From Planctomycetota bacterium (GTDB lineage: Bacteria; Planctomycetota; UBA1135; GCA-002686595), in NCBI GenBank assembly GCA_020638835.1, contig JACKHV010000002.1, positions 186,001-250,000 on the forward strand: a stretch of 64,000 nucleotides of DNA, written 5' to 3'. The translations under genes and the position numbers were made by a program. Shown here piece by piece: positions 27,921 through 36,874 of this stretch. Below the pieces are notes generated by a model that had not been told where the DNA came from, made no database searches, and saw only the letters and a program-made list of their open reading frames with translations. Within the stretch, counting starts at the first letter, position 1, and each line of letters begins with the position of its first letter.

Positions 27921-30900
27921 ATGCAGCTCCTCTTCTTGATCCCGCTGATCCTCGGCGGGCAAAACGCGACCGAGAACGCACAGGCGCCCGCTTCGCGCGA
28001 GCAGGACGCCGATGTGCAAGCGGGCTTCGAGGCGGTTCGGGAACTCCGCGGTCTGCAGTCCGCCGCCGAAGCCGAGGAGCAAGCGCTGCGGGTGATCGAG
28101 CAGGACCTCGGCGGCTTGCTCGTCGGCATCGTGCAGGAGCTGCCGCCGCGGCCGGTGTCGCTGTCCGAGACGGACTTCGAGGACCTCTCCCAGGTCCCCG
28201 CCGAGGTGGAGAAGAGTCGCGTCTACCTCGCTGCTTGGCGTGAGCGCGCGGCGAAGCGGCAGCGCGCGACCGAACTCGCGGAAGCGGGTGTCGCGATCGC
28301 GGACGGCTTGGAGGGCGCGTTCGACCTCTGGCTCCAGCGGACCGTCGCCTTGCGGCCGCGGCTGATCGAACTCCAGCGCCGCGTGTCCTCCGGCGAGGTC
28401 GTCGAGTCGAAGCTCGGGTTGGACGTCGGCGGTCTCAGCGAACTGCTGAGCAGCAGCGCCCGCCTGCTGTCGGAACGCGAGCGTGTGCTGGCGGACGCGC
28501 GCGGACTCGTCGCGGACTTCCGCGCGAAGCAGAACGAACTTCGCGCGCTACCGGCAGTCGACCGCGAGGCGCAGCGCGGCATCGAACGGATCGCGCTGGC
28601 GCTCGGAACGATCAGCGAAGCGGCCGCCGCCGAGAGCGAAGTGCAGGCACGGCTGGAGTCCGCGCCGGTCGAGACGCTCCCGACCGAGCTGGACCGGATC
28701 TGGCAGGAGTGGGACGCGCGCCGCGAGTCGGTGGAGAGCGCGTCGCGGCAGTTCGACGCCGCTGCCGAGAGCTTCCTCGAGCTCAGCCGTGAGCGCGAGG
28801 CGCGCGAAGTGCCCCGAGCGGGGGACGTACAGGTCGGAGAAGAGTTGCTCGAGGTTCGCCGTGCGCGCCGCGACGTCGAGGCGTCGCAGCGCTTGGTCGA
28901 GTACTACGAGGCGGACCTCGAGCTTCTCGACCGACTCACTGCGGCGCGCGAGTCGCTGGATGCCGCAGCGAAGGAAGCGACCAGGCGGCACGCCTCCTTC
29001 AGCCGTCAGACGGCGCGGGTGTTCAGTGCCATCGAGTTGACGGACCTGCGCGTCGCCGAGGGAGCGCTCTCGGACTGGACTCGACCCGAGGAAATCGACC
29101 CGCGCAAGGCTTGGGACGCCTGGCGGCTGATGCAGCTCGCGGAGGCGGATCGGCTCGACCTGCTCGCGGACGTAGGCTCGGACGAGGCGGTCGCGAACGC
29201 GCGGCGGCTGGACGAGGAGCGGATCGCTGAGGAGCGCGAGACGCTGAGGCGCGCGGAAGCGCGGCTGCGAACCGAGCTGTCGCACGCCGAGTTCGTCGCG
29301 TCCATGGAGGAGCGCTCGGACGAGGAACTTCTGTCGCTGCTCGCGCCAGGTGTCGGAATCGAGGCGGAGCTGGAGCGCATCGACGGCGAGCGCGAGGCGG
29401 TGAAGCTCGAGCTGGAAGCCGCGGAGGTCGCGTGCGTCGAGGTCGCGGAGGACTTGCGCGAGATCGAGAGTCCCTACACGCGGCGCATCCTCCAGAACCG
29501 CGTGGGTCGCCAGCGCGAGCTGACAGAACTCGCTGATGACTTGCTCGAGGGGCAAGTGATGGCCGACGCCTCGGCACAGCTCGAGGCCTCCGCGGAGGAC
29601 ATGATCGAGCGTCCGAGCGACAGCGAGCTCTCGAATGCTCCCCAGGGCGACCCCCTGGCAACGGCACGGTGGGAGGAGGATCGGCTCACTTCGCAGCAAG
29701 TGTTCCTGCGCATCCTCCTGTCCTACTACCAGCGCTTGATCGCAGCACGCGAGCGGCTGACGACCGCGACGGAACTGCGCCGTGAACTCGGTCAGCGCCG
29801 CGAGGACCTCACGGAGCAACGCGTACGCCAGGTCAAGATGCGCTACGCGGCGGCGAACGAGCTCGCGAGTCGTGCGGCGTCGGGCCGCGTGAAGCGCGCA
29901 GCCCTTCCGACACGAATCGATGACTGGAGCTCCTCCGCCTCCGTCGTGCGCGCGAACGAGGAACTGCGCGACTGGCGCAGTTCGAATGCCGAGTTCCTCG
30001 AGCGCGCGGACTACCAGATCGAGCGCCTGGGAGTGATCGTCGAGATCGCGCCGCTCGTCGAGGAGGTCACGTCCTCGGCGGACTTGCGTGCAAACCTGAT
30101 CGGGACGCCGGTGTCGCGCATGACTTCCGCGCTGACGGAGATCGAGGCCCTTCCGGACGTCGTGGTCACGAACCTCAGGTTCCTCGGACGCTCGCGGCAG
30201 GCCGAGGAAGAGCGTTTGCTCGACAAGGCGCTGAAGCGCTTCTCGTCCGAGGCCGTGATCGAGCGCTTCGAGGAACCGCTCGCCAGCTTCTACCTCGAGC
30301 ACGCGAACGCGGAGCGCGTCATCTCGGAGCTGCAGAAGGCGGAGTCGGCCTACGCGCGGATCGCCGAGATCTGGCGCGACGACCGCGAGCGCTTGATCCC
30401 CGCGCGCGCCATCTCGAGCCGCGTGATCGCGCAGCGCGTGCTCGACTACCACGTGATGCGCTACGCGACGGCCGTAGCGCGCTTCCCCGGGGCGCGGGAA
30501 CGGATCGAGGAAGCATTCCGGAAGGCCTACGGTCGCGCACTCCCGTATCGATTGGATGTGCGCGAGGGCGACCGGCAAGGCGCAGAAGCTGCGCTCGCGG
30601 CGGCGGAGACTCGCCTGATCGCGCAGGACGCGCTGAAACAGGACCTCGAGCGGTTGCTCTCGAAGGCGGGCATCGAGCTGGAAGTCAGCTGGTACCGGGA
30701 ACAGGTGTCTCGCGTGCGCGCGATGCTCGAGCGCGCGCGCAGCGACCGAGACCAGCTGCGTCAGAGCATCGATGAGCTGCGCGTCAACTACCGCGAGCGC
30801 CTCGAGTCGAACGCCACGCTCGGGATCATCGTCACGCTGTGCATCCCGCTGATCGCGTGGATCCTCGTCCGGCTGATGCGCCAGGCGGCGAAGCGCTTCG

Positions 30901-31655
30901 AGTACGACGTGGTGGGGGAGCTCGGCGAGCACGCGTCCGACCGCAAGCGACGTTTGCGCACGCTCGCCCGCACAGTGACGGCGGCTCTCACCGTGCTGAC
31001 GTGGACGATCGCCGCGATCTACATCTTCGCGCAGCTCGGGCTCGACATCACGCCGCTGGTGGCTTCCGCCTCGGTCGTCGGTCTCGCCGTCGCCTTCGGC
31101 GCGCAGGCGCTGATCAAGGACTTCTTCTACGGCTTCTTCATCCTGCTCGAGAACCAGTTCACCGTCGGAGACGTCGTGAAGCTCGGCGCGATCGCCGGCA
31201 CGGTCGAGAAGATCTCGCTGCGGATCACGATCCTGCGCGATCTCAAGGGCGTCGTGCACTACATCCCGAACGGCTCGATCGGCCAGGTGTCGAACATGAC
31301 GCAGGGCTGGGCGCGCGTCGTGTTCGAGGTGAGCATTCCCTACCACGAGGATCCGGACCGCGCCTCGGAGCTCCTGCGCGACGTCTTGCTGGGGCTCTAC
31401 CAGGACGAGGACTGGTCCGCGCGCATCCTCGAGGAACCCGTCGTCGCCGGCGTCGAAGACCTGACCGACCGTTCGATCGACATTCGGCTGATGATCAAGA
31501 CGCGCCCCGGCCGACAATGGGAAGTCGCGCGCGAAGCGAAGCGCCGCATCAAGCGTCGACTCGACGAGGCGGGCTTCGCCAGCCCCTTCCCGCACCGCGT
31601 CGTCCACCACGTCTACGAAGGCGACGACGACGAACCGGAGCCCGAGCCGGCGTGA
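27921..31655 (+). CDS. Very large MscS/MscK-type mechanosensitive channel
   Basis: 1244 residues from ATG at 27921, chosen because it begins a signal peptide (LLFLIPLILGG). A GTG at 27873 overlapping the upstream stop would add 16 residues before it. About 950 residues of Glu/Arg-rich, mostly helical periplasmic sequence, probably coiled coil, precede the membrane part. The channel domain starts near 970: one helix (LGIIVTLCIPLIAWILVRLM), then a pore region with LVASASVVGLAVAFGAQALI and FFILLENQFTVGDVVKLG, then the cytoplasmic beta domain (VVHYIPNGSIGQVSN). Protects against osmotic downshock. Length resembles MscK/YbdG-type giants. Confidence 0.92.
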   Translation: MQLLFLIPLILGGQNATENAQAPASREQDADVQAGFEAVRELRGLQSAAEAEEQALRVIEQDLGGLLVGIVQELPPRPVSLSETDFEDLSQVPAEVEKSRVYLAAWRERAAKRQRATELAEAGVAIADGLEGAFDLWLQRTVALRPRLIELQRRVSSGEVVESKLGLDVGGLSELLSSSARLLSERERVLADARGLVADFRAKQNELRALPAVDREAQRGIERIALALGTISEAAAAESEVQARLESAPVETLPTELDRIWQEWDARRESVESASRQFDAAAESFLELSREREAREVPRAGDVQVGEELLEVRRARRDVEASQRLVEYYEADLELLDRLTAARESLDAAAKEATRRHASFSRQTARVFSAIELTDLRVAEGALSDWTRPEEIDPRKAWDAWRLMQLAEADRLDLLADVGSDEAVANARRLDEERIAEERETLRRAEARLRTELSHAEFVASMEERSDEELLSLLAPGVGIEAELERIDGEREAVKLELEAAEVACVEVAEDLREIESPYTRRILQNRVGRQRELTELADDLLEGQVMADASAQLEASAEDMIERPSDSELSNAPQGDPLATARWEEDRLTSQQVFLRILLSYYQRLIAARERLTTATELRRELGQRREDLTEQRVRQVKMRYAAANELASRAASGRVKRAALPTRIDDWSSSASVVRANEELRDWRSSNAEFLERADYQIERLGVIVEIAPLVEEVTSSADLRANLIGTPVSRMTSALTEIEALPDVVVTNLRFLGRSRQAEEERLLDKALKRFSSEAVIERFEEPLASFYLEHANAERVISELQKAESAYARIAEIWRDDRERLIPARAISSRVIAQRVLDYHVMRYATAVARFPGARERIEEAFRKAYGRALPYRLDVREGDRQGAEAALAAAETRLIAQDALKQDLERLLSKAGIELEVSWYREQVSRVRAMLERARSDRDQLRQSIDELRVNYRERLESNATLGIIVTLCIPLIAWILVRLMRQAAKRFEYDVVGELGEHASDRKRRLRTLARTVTAALTVLTWTIAAIYIFAQLGLDITPLVASASVVGLAVAFGAQALIKDFFYGFFILLENQFTVGDVVKLGAIAGTVEKISLRITILRDLKGVVHYIPNGSIGQVSNMTQGWARVVFEVSIPYHEDPDRASELLRDVLLGLYQDEDWSARILEEPVVAGVEDLTDRSIDIRLMIKTRPGRQWEVAREAKRRIKRRLDEAGFASPFPHRVVHHVYEGDDDEPEPEPA

Positions 31656-31723
31656 GGCTGCGTGGAGTCGCCCGGCCGGACGCGGCTTGCGGGGCGCTCG
31701 CGAGCGTGCGTATGCTGACGCGC

Positions 31724-32272
31724 ATGAACACGAAGCAGCGCGTACGTGCGGCGATCCTGCCGCTGTGCTTCCTCGCAGCGTGCAACGCCTTCGGCGGCGA
31801 CAGCGCGCTCAACCTCCATGGCGGCGGTCGTAGCTTGAGCAACCAGACCGACTCGATCAGCCAGCAGAGCGTCGGCGGACTCGAGGCCGTGATCGGCTTC
31901 GGCGACGACGGCTGGGCGCTCGAGGGTCAGGGCTTCTACGCGGAGAAGAGCGACCTCTCGGGCAACGGCTTCGAATCGAAGGTGAAGACGAAGGAACTCG
32001 CCGTCGGAGCGCGCAAGACCTTCTTGCACAACCTGCCCGTCCGACCCTACGTCGGCCTCGGCGCGAACTGGATGGACGCGGAACTCTCGAACCCCGGCGC
32101 GACGACGATCTCCGACGACGGCTTGGGCGGCTACGCGCACATCGGCGTCGAAGCCGCGCTCTTGAGCTTCCAGATCGGCATTGACCTGCGCGGAGGTCTG
32201 TCGGGCGCCGAGCTCGCCGGCCAGAGCCAGGACTACGTGCAGTCGACGATCTTCGTCGGCTTGACCTGGTAG
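31724..32272 (+). CDS. Lipoprotein with outer-membrane beta-barrel character
   Basis: 182 residues from ATG at 31724; an in-frame ATG at 31712 would only add four residues. The N-terminus ends in the lipobox FLAAC20. The mature part has alternating hydrophobic/polar strands and Gly/aromatic turns, with a typical last strand of VQSTIFVGLTW ending in Trp. LPVRPYVGLGANWMDAELS also resembles opacity-porin-like barrels. No enzyme motif. It ends 13 bases from the convergent cupin gene. Confidence 0.78.
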   Translation: MNTKQRVRAAILPLCFLAACNAFGGDSALNLHGGGRSLSNQTDSISQQSVGGLEAVIGFGDDGWALEGQGFYAEKSDLSGNGFESKVKTKELAVGARKTFLHNLPVRPYVGLGANWMDAELSNPGATTISDDGLGGYAHIGVEAALLSFQIGIDLRGGLSGAELAGQSQDYVQSTIFVGLTW

Positions 32273-32285
32273 CGGCTCCCGAACT

Positions 32286-32807
32286 TCACGCCGGCCACGG
32301 ACACGCGACGTCCGTGCTCGGCGGCGTTCCCGCATAGGCGACGCGCGGGTCGGGCGTCTCCTCGTCGACGCCCGCGCCGAACTGCTGCGCGACCGGGTCG
32401 ACGGGGTAGACGATCGCCTCGGGTTCGTGCCGCGAACCGATCATCAGGATCGCGCAGGGACCGTCGTCGCCACCCACGAACACGTGGTTCGTGTCGGGCG
32501 GGCAGTGCACCAGGTCCCACTGCTTCAGCGCGCGCTCGCGTCCCTCGATGATCACGCGGCAGCTGCCCGCGAGGACGAGGAAGTCCTCCTGCATCGACTC
32601 GCGGTGGTACATGCACGCCGGCTGCCGCGCCTCGAGCACGTGGACGTTCAGTCCGAAGTGGGGGAAGCGCGCGTCGCCCTCGAAGGCGCAGGACTTGCCG
32701 AAGCGCGGGTTCTCCTTCCAGCGCGCCTCGCGTAGGTTGACGACGAACCACCCATCCCCTTGGGGAACCAATCCGGTCTCGCCCCGGAGCGCCGCTTCTC
32801 GAGTCAT
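32286..32807 (-). CDS. Cupin-domain protein
   Basis: 173 residues forming a single cupin barrel. Motif 1 region: CMYHRESMQEDFLVLAGSCR. Motif 2 region: DLVHCPPDTNHVFVGGDDG. It contains two His and a Glu that could bind a metal. The opening GDGWFVVNLREARW and the low similarity to known enzymes leave the substrate open; many such proteins are small-molecule binders, isomerases or dioxygenases. No signal peptide, so probably cytoplasmic. It is followed on the opposite strand by the barrel lipoprotein and preceded by a secreted protein gene 32 bases away. Confidence 0.88.
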   Translation of the reverse strand: MTREAALRGETGLVPQGDGWFVVNLREARWKENPRFGKSCAFEGDARFPHFGLNVHVLEARQPACMYHRESMQEDFLVLAGSCRVIIEGRERALKQWDLVHCPPDTNHVFVGGDDGPCAILMIGSRHEPEAIVYPVDPVAQQFGAGVDEETPDPRVAYAGTPPSTDVACPWPA

Positions 32808-32839
32808 GCGCGGAGCCTACCGGGACGAAGGCGCCGCCG

Positions 32840-33817
32840 CTATTCCTCCTCTTCGGTCGGCAGCACGCGGATCGCGACGCGGTCGACCTGCGTCGTGCCG
32901 GCGGTCGAGGTCGTGCGTGCGTAGGACATCGAGCGCGGGAGGCCGGTGGCGACATCGACGTCGTACTCGGTCTCGTCGACGATCAACATCTCCGGCAAGC
33001 TCTCCGGTCTCGGCGCGGGCCCGCCCATCTGTTTTGCGATCCGCGTGAACGTCTCGCGCAGGATCCGCTCGGTCTCCTCGCCCTGTCCGAGCTCGAGGCG
33101 ATGGCGGACGACCGCTCGACCGTTCTCGGTGTCGAGGCTCTCGAGCAGCAACCGCGAGGTGGCGGGGAGCGGGTCTCCACCGAACGGGTTGGGGATCAGT
33201 TCTTCGGACTCGACGGCTTCACCGACGTTCAGCTGCAGGCCGCAGGGAAAGTAGAACAGCCCGGGCTCACGCAGGAGGAAGCCGCTGAGTAGCTCGCCCT
33301 CCACCATGCCGCGCGCGGGATTCAACATCTGCTTGATCAGCGCGGGCGGCGCTCCGTCGGCGAGGGCGAGTTCCTCGATCCGGTCGAACAGCTCGTTGAC
33401 GTGCTTGCGCACCTGTTCCTCGTTCAGGAGCTTGTCGGGAACGCCGAGCGCGTTCGTGTGCATGTCGAGTTCGACGCCCTGGAACATGGCGGCGAGGTCG
33501 GCGACGGGCCCCATCTCTTCGGGGTCGATGCCGACGAACTCCGCCTGACCCAACTTCCAGCGCACGGAGTAGCCCTCGTCGTCCGCGCCGTGCACCAGCA
33601 CGTCGACGGGCGTCACCGTCCCCATCTCCTCGCCTTCACGCTTGCCCTGCGAGCGTGCGCGCGTCTTCGTGAACTCGAGTCGGTAGCTGTCCCCGACCTC
33701 CCAACTCGGCCGGAGGCTGATCTGCTGCACCTCGGTGGGCGCGGTTTCGTCGGAGCCTTGGAAGGGGAGCAGGGGCGCGAGCGCGGCGAGGCCGACGAGT
33801 GTTGCGGTGCGGAGCAT
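32840..33817 (-). CDS. Secreted protein of unknown function
   Basis: 325 residues with an N-terminal signal-like segment (LVGLAALAPLLPFQG). The remainder is soluble and acidic. It has strand-rich repeats of the sort found in DUF6263-like proteins, such as RPSWEVGDSYRLEFTKTRAR, EGELLSGFLLREPG and VDETEYDVDVATGLPRSMSY. No catalytic residues can be assigned. The pattern (a start GDSYRLEF, a late DVATGLPR) suggests a lipid- or ligand-binding beta fold, but this is inference. The 256-base gap between its start and the pilin operon holds the divergent promoters. Confidence 0.75.
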   Translation of the reverse strand: MLRTATLVGLAALAPLLPFQGSDETAPTEVQQISLRPSWEVGDSYRLEFTKTRARSQGKREGEEMGTVTPVDVLVHGADDEGYSVRWKLGQAEFVGIDPEEMGPVADLAAMFQGVELDMHTNALGVPDKLLNEEQVRKHVNELFDRIEELALADGAPPALIKQMLNPARGMVEGELLSGFLLREPGLFYFPCGLQLNVGEAVESEELIPNPFGGDPLPATSRLLLESLDTENGRAVVRHRLELGQGEETERILRETFTRIAKQMGGPAPRPESLPEMLIVDETEYDVDVATGLPRSMSYARTTSTAGTTQVDRVAIRVLPTEEEE

Positions 33818-34073
33818 GGAGGGTCCTCGTGGTGGGAGTGGAGCCGGGAAGCCGAGCAGGGTAGCGATCCTCTCGTGCGGACCGGCTCACCATCCCGGGC
33901 GTCCCCGGCAGGGCGTCCACGCACGACCCTAACGTCCCACGGCCAAGCGAGTTGCAGCGGAGTCGCGGGACCCCTCGGCTCGTCTCAAGACGGGGCGTTC
34001 CCCCTGCCGATGGGGGGACGGTGCCCGCTCCTCGCTCCGCTCCCACGACCCCCCCGCAGGCTCCTCCCCTCCT

Positions 34074-34685
34074 ATGATCCACTCGAACGATCCGCCTTCG
34101 ATCCGAGCCGGCCGACGACTTCCGAGTCGCACGGCGCTCGGCGACGCACGCGCATCGCGACGCGGCATGACGCTCGTCGAAGTGATGGTGGCGCTCGTCA
34201 TCCTGACGATGTGCGTCGGGATGCTGACCAGCACGATCGCCTCGACGACGGTCCAGGCGACCGTGAACCGCGAGAACGCGATCGCCGTCGAGGCGGCGCG
34301 CGCGGCTTTCGAGGACATGCACAACGTGCCCTTCGAGGACGTCTTCGCGCTCTTCAACGAGACGGACCTCGACGACCCCGGCGGTCCCGGCACGGGCTTC
34401 GGGCCCAACTTCGCCGTCGTAGGGCTCGAGCCCGCTGACGACGACGCGGACGGCATGGTCGGCGAAGTCATCCTGCCCGGCGCAGCCGGCATCCTGCTCG
34501 AGACGGAGGAGAACGAGCTGCTCGGTCTGCCGCGCGACTTGAACGGGAACATCCAGATCGACGAGGGCGATCGCGCGGACGACTACCTCGTCATGCCGGT
34601 CGTCGTGCGACTGCGCTGGAAGGGAAGGGCGGGAGTTCGCGAGTTCGAAATGGCGACGATGTTGGCTGCGCTGTCGAAGGAATGA
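34074..34685 (+). CDS. Type IV prepilin-like protein (PilV/GspI-type)
   Basis: 203 residues. A 31-residue leader ends RRG, followed by MTLVEVMVALVILTMCV: the prepilin peptidase site with Glu at +5 and the hydrophobic helix that packs in a pilus core. The remainder is acidic and Gly-rich, with DDDADGMVGEV and NGNIQIDEGDRADD as calcium-loop-like stretches. It is a minor pilin or pseudopilin that would be inserted into the inner membrane and extracted into a fibre. It overlaps the next prepilin gene by four bases. No assembly ATPase or secretin gene is in the window. Confidence 0.85.
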   Translation: MIHSNDPPSIRAGRRLPSRTALGDARASRRGMTLVEVMVALVILTMCVGMLTSTIASTTVQATVNRENAIAVEAARAAFEDMHNVPFEDVFALFNETDLDDPGGPGTGFGPNFAVVGLEPADDDADGMVGEVILPGAAGILLETEENELLGLPRDLNGNIQIDEGDRADDYLVMPVVVRLRWKGRAGVREFEMATMLAALSKE

Positions 34686-35287
34686 AGCTCATCCTCCACA
34701 AGCAGTCGGACCGCGCCGGCTTCTCGCTCATCGAGTTGATGATCGGTATCGCCGTGGCCGGTCTGATCCTCGGCAACCTGGCGATGGTCGTGCGTACCAG
34801 CACCTCGGCCGTCGAGTCCGGCGTCTTCGGCAGCAACCTGGAGGACCGCGCGGACCGCACGATGGACCGCATCGCCCTGGCGTTGATGTCGACGAGCGCC
34901 GAGAAGCTCGACGAGGTGCAGTTCGCCCCGAACCACGTCTCCGCGATCGACTACGAGGTCATCGTCGATGTCGTCGACGGCGACCCCTTCGAAGGCGTCC
35001 CCGAGCGCATCGAGTTCGACGCCCAGGAAGGCCGCATCATCTGGAAGCGTGCCCCCGATTCCCCCGACGAGATGCAGAACGTGTGGACGCGCTGGGTCCC
35101 CGGCATGCAGGAAGGGGAGACCTTCAACGGCATCGACGACAACGGGAACGGTCTCGCCGACGAGGAAGGTCTGGCCTTCAATCGCGACGCCGAGCAGATC
35201 CTGGTGCGCCTGACGCTCGAGCGTGAGGACAGCAAGAAGGTCGTCTACGTGCGGTCCCGCAGCCGGAGGGTCACGTGTCGCAACTGA
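34682..35287 (+). CDS. Type IV prepilin-like protein (PilW/GspJ-type)
   Basis: 201 residues. The short leader MKLILHKQSDRAG precedes FSLIELMIGIAVAGLILG, a textbook prepilin site with Glu at +5. The C-terminal half carries FNGIDDNGNGLADEEG, a DxDxNxN-type loop that could bind calcium. Size and N-terminus suit PilW/GspJ minor pilins. It shares its last 13 bases with the next gene and its start with the previous stop, so the set is probably one transcript. Confidence 0.85.
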   Translation: MKLILHKQSDRAGFSLIELMIGIAVAGLILGNLAMVVRTSTSAVESGVFGSNLEDRADRTMDRIALALMSTSAEKLDEVQFAPNHVSAIDYEVIVDVVDGDPFEGVPERIEFDAQEGRIIWKRAPDSPDEMQNVWTRWVPGMQEGETFNGIDDNGNGLADEEGLAFNRDAEQILVRLTLEREDSKKVVYVRSRSRRVTCRN

Positions 35288-36840
35288 TCCGCTTCGGCTA
35301 CAGCCGCGCGACAGGAGCGCCGCACAAGCGGGGCTCCGCCCTCGTGTTCTCGTTGATCATGGTCGGCATCGTCACCGCCTCGGGGATGATGATGCTGCAG
35401 CTGAACATCGCGCGCTCCCGTGAACGGGGGCAATCCACCGACAACAAGCGCGCGATCTACATCGCGGAAGCCGGGATCTCCGAGGCGTACCTGGCCGTCG
35501 CGCAGGGCCGCAGCGGGAACATCGGGTCCGAAGCAGCCCCGGCGCGCTTCGCGAACGGCGTATTCTGGGTCGAGGCCGTCGACGGTGACAAGGGTCAAGT
35601 CGCGCTGCGCAGCACGGGGCTCTGCCGCACAGGGCGCTTCGCCTTGTCCGTCGTCGTCGAACGTACACACGACCCGATCGCTTCGCTCGGCATGTTCGGC
35701 GGCGCGCAAGTGATCGTCGGAGAGGGCGCCGTCGTGGACGGCTACGACTCGCGGGTCGGCGACCCGTCGGCCGTCCGAGACCTCGTCGATCTGATCTCCC
35801 GGGGAGACAAGATCCCGGTTCCCGCGCGGCTCGGCTCGAACGGCGACGCCTTGATCGAGGCTTCAGCGAACACGAGGACCATGGTCGTGGGCGACGTCAC
35901 TCCGGGCCCCGGGCACGCGGTCACGGTAGAGCCCAACGGCGTCGTCGCAGGCAGCACTCTGCCCGGTCGGACGATCGTGACCCTGCCGGAGCTCGACGCT
36001 CCGCAGATCAGCTCCGCGGGAGACTTGGCGATCGCGCGAGGGGACTTGACCGTTCCGAGCGGAGAGTACCGCTACGGGCGCATGACGATCGCAGCGGGGC
36101 AGAGCCTGACCATCGAGGGGCCTTGCACGTTGATCCTGGACCACCTCTCCCTCGAATCCGGCTCCGAGCTCGTCGCCGACAACCACGATGGAACGGTCAC
36201 CTTGTTCATCGGCGAGTCACTGCACGTTTCCAGTGGCGCGACGATCACCAACGGCCGCAGGGATCCGACCCAGCTCGTGGTTCTCGTCGGAGCGTCGGAC
36301 CCCGTCGACGTCGACGGGGACGGCCTGCTCGACGCGCCCTTCGAGTTCGCGCCGAGCGGGGAGTTCGAGGGCTTCCTCTACGCGCCGTTCGCAGACTTCG
36401 TCGTGCCGAGCGACTTGCATCTGAAGGGCGGCGTCGTGGCGCAGAGCTTGACCCTGGATTCGGGTGCGCGACTGACGTTCGACGCCGCGCTCGAGGAGAC
36501 GGACATCACGTTGACCGGTCTCCCGAGACTCGTCGCCTGGCGGATCGTCGCGCTCCCCGACGTCGAAATCGTCAATCTGCGCGAAGACCCGCTTCGCAAG
36601 CTGGAGCAGGACGGTGTCACTCCGACGGCCTCTGGTGACGCGGCCAAGGAGTCGTACTTGCGGATCGTCTACCTCGACACGAGCGGCGCGAAGCAGGACT
36701 ACGAAGGCTTCGTCTCCGGGCTCGACTGGAGCCAGGTCAGGTCGGTCGAGAAGCTCCGCTGGTTCCCGGAACCGGGCGTCGACGCCGGCGACTGGATCAA
36801 GCCGACGAAGATCGGAAAGGCACTCGTGAAGCAGGTCTGA
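35275..36840 (+). CDS. PilX-like fibre protein, first tandem paralogue
   Basis: 521 residues from GTG at 35275. The N-terminal hydrophobic helix (RGSALVFSLIMVGIVTASG) and YIAEAGISEAY are typical of PilX N-terminal domains. Unlike true pilins it lacks the Glu+5 prepilin site. A long beta-strand-rich region follows, with repeats of the type ITNGRRDPTQLVVLVG and VVPSDLHLKGGVVAQSLTL, suggesting a polymer-like or beta-helical stalk. DPVDVDGDGLLD is a probable calcium loop. It resembles its neighbour at 36875 closely throughout. Probably a minor pilus-tip or adhesin-like component. Confidence 0.83.
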   Translation: MSQLIRFGYSRATGAPHKRGSALVFSLIMVGIVTASGMMMLQLNIARSRERGQSTDNKRAIYIAEAGISEAYLAVAQGRSGNIGSEAAPARFANGVFWVEAVDGDKGQVALRSTGLCRTGRFALSVVVERTHDPIASLGMFGGAQVIVGEGAVVDGYDSRVGDPSAVRDLVDLISRGDKIPVPARLGSNGDALIEASANTRTMVVGDVTPGPGHAVTVEPNGVVAGSTLPGRTIVTLPELDAPQISSAGDLAIARGDLTVPSGEYRYGRMTIAAGQSLTIEGPCTLILDHLSLESGSELVADNHDGTVTLFIGESLHVSSGATITNGRRDPTQLVVLVGASDPVDVDGDGLLDAPFEFAPSGEFEGFLYAPFADFVVPSDLHLKGGVVAQSLTLDSGARLTFDAALEETDITLTGLPRLVAWRIVALPDVEIVNLREDPLRKLEQDGVTPTASGDAAKESYLRIVYLDTSGAKQDYEGFVSGLDWSQVRSVEKLRWFPEPGVDAGDWIKPTKIGKALVKQV

Positions 36841-36874
36841 GCCCGGAAGGATCGGTCGCAGAGTCTAGAACTGC

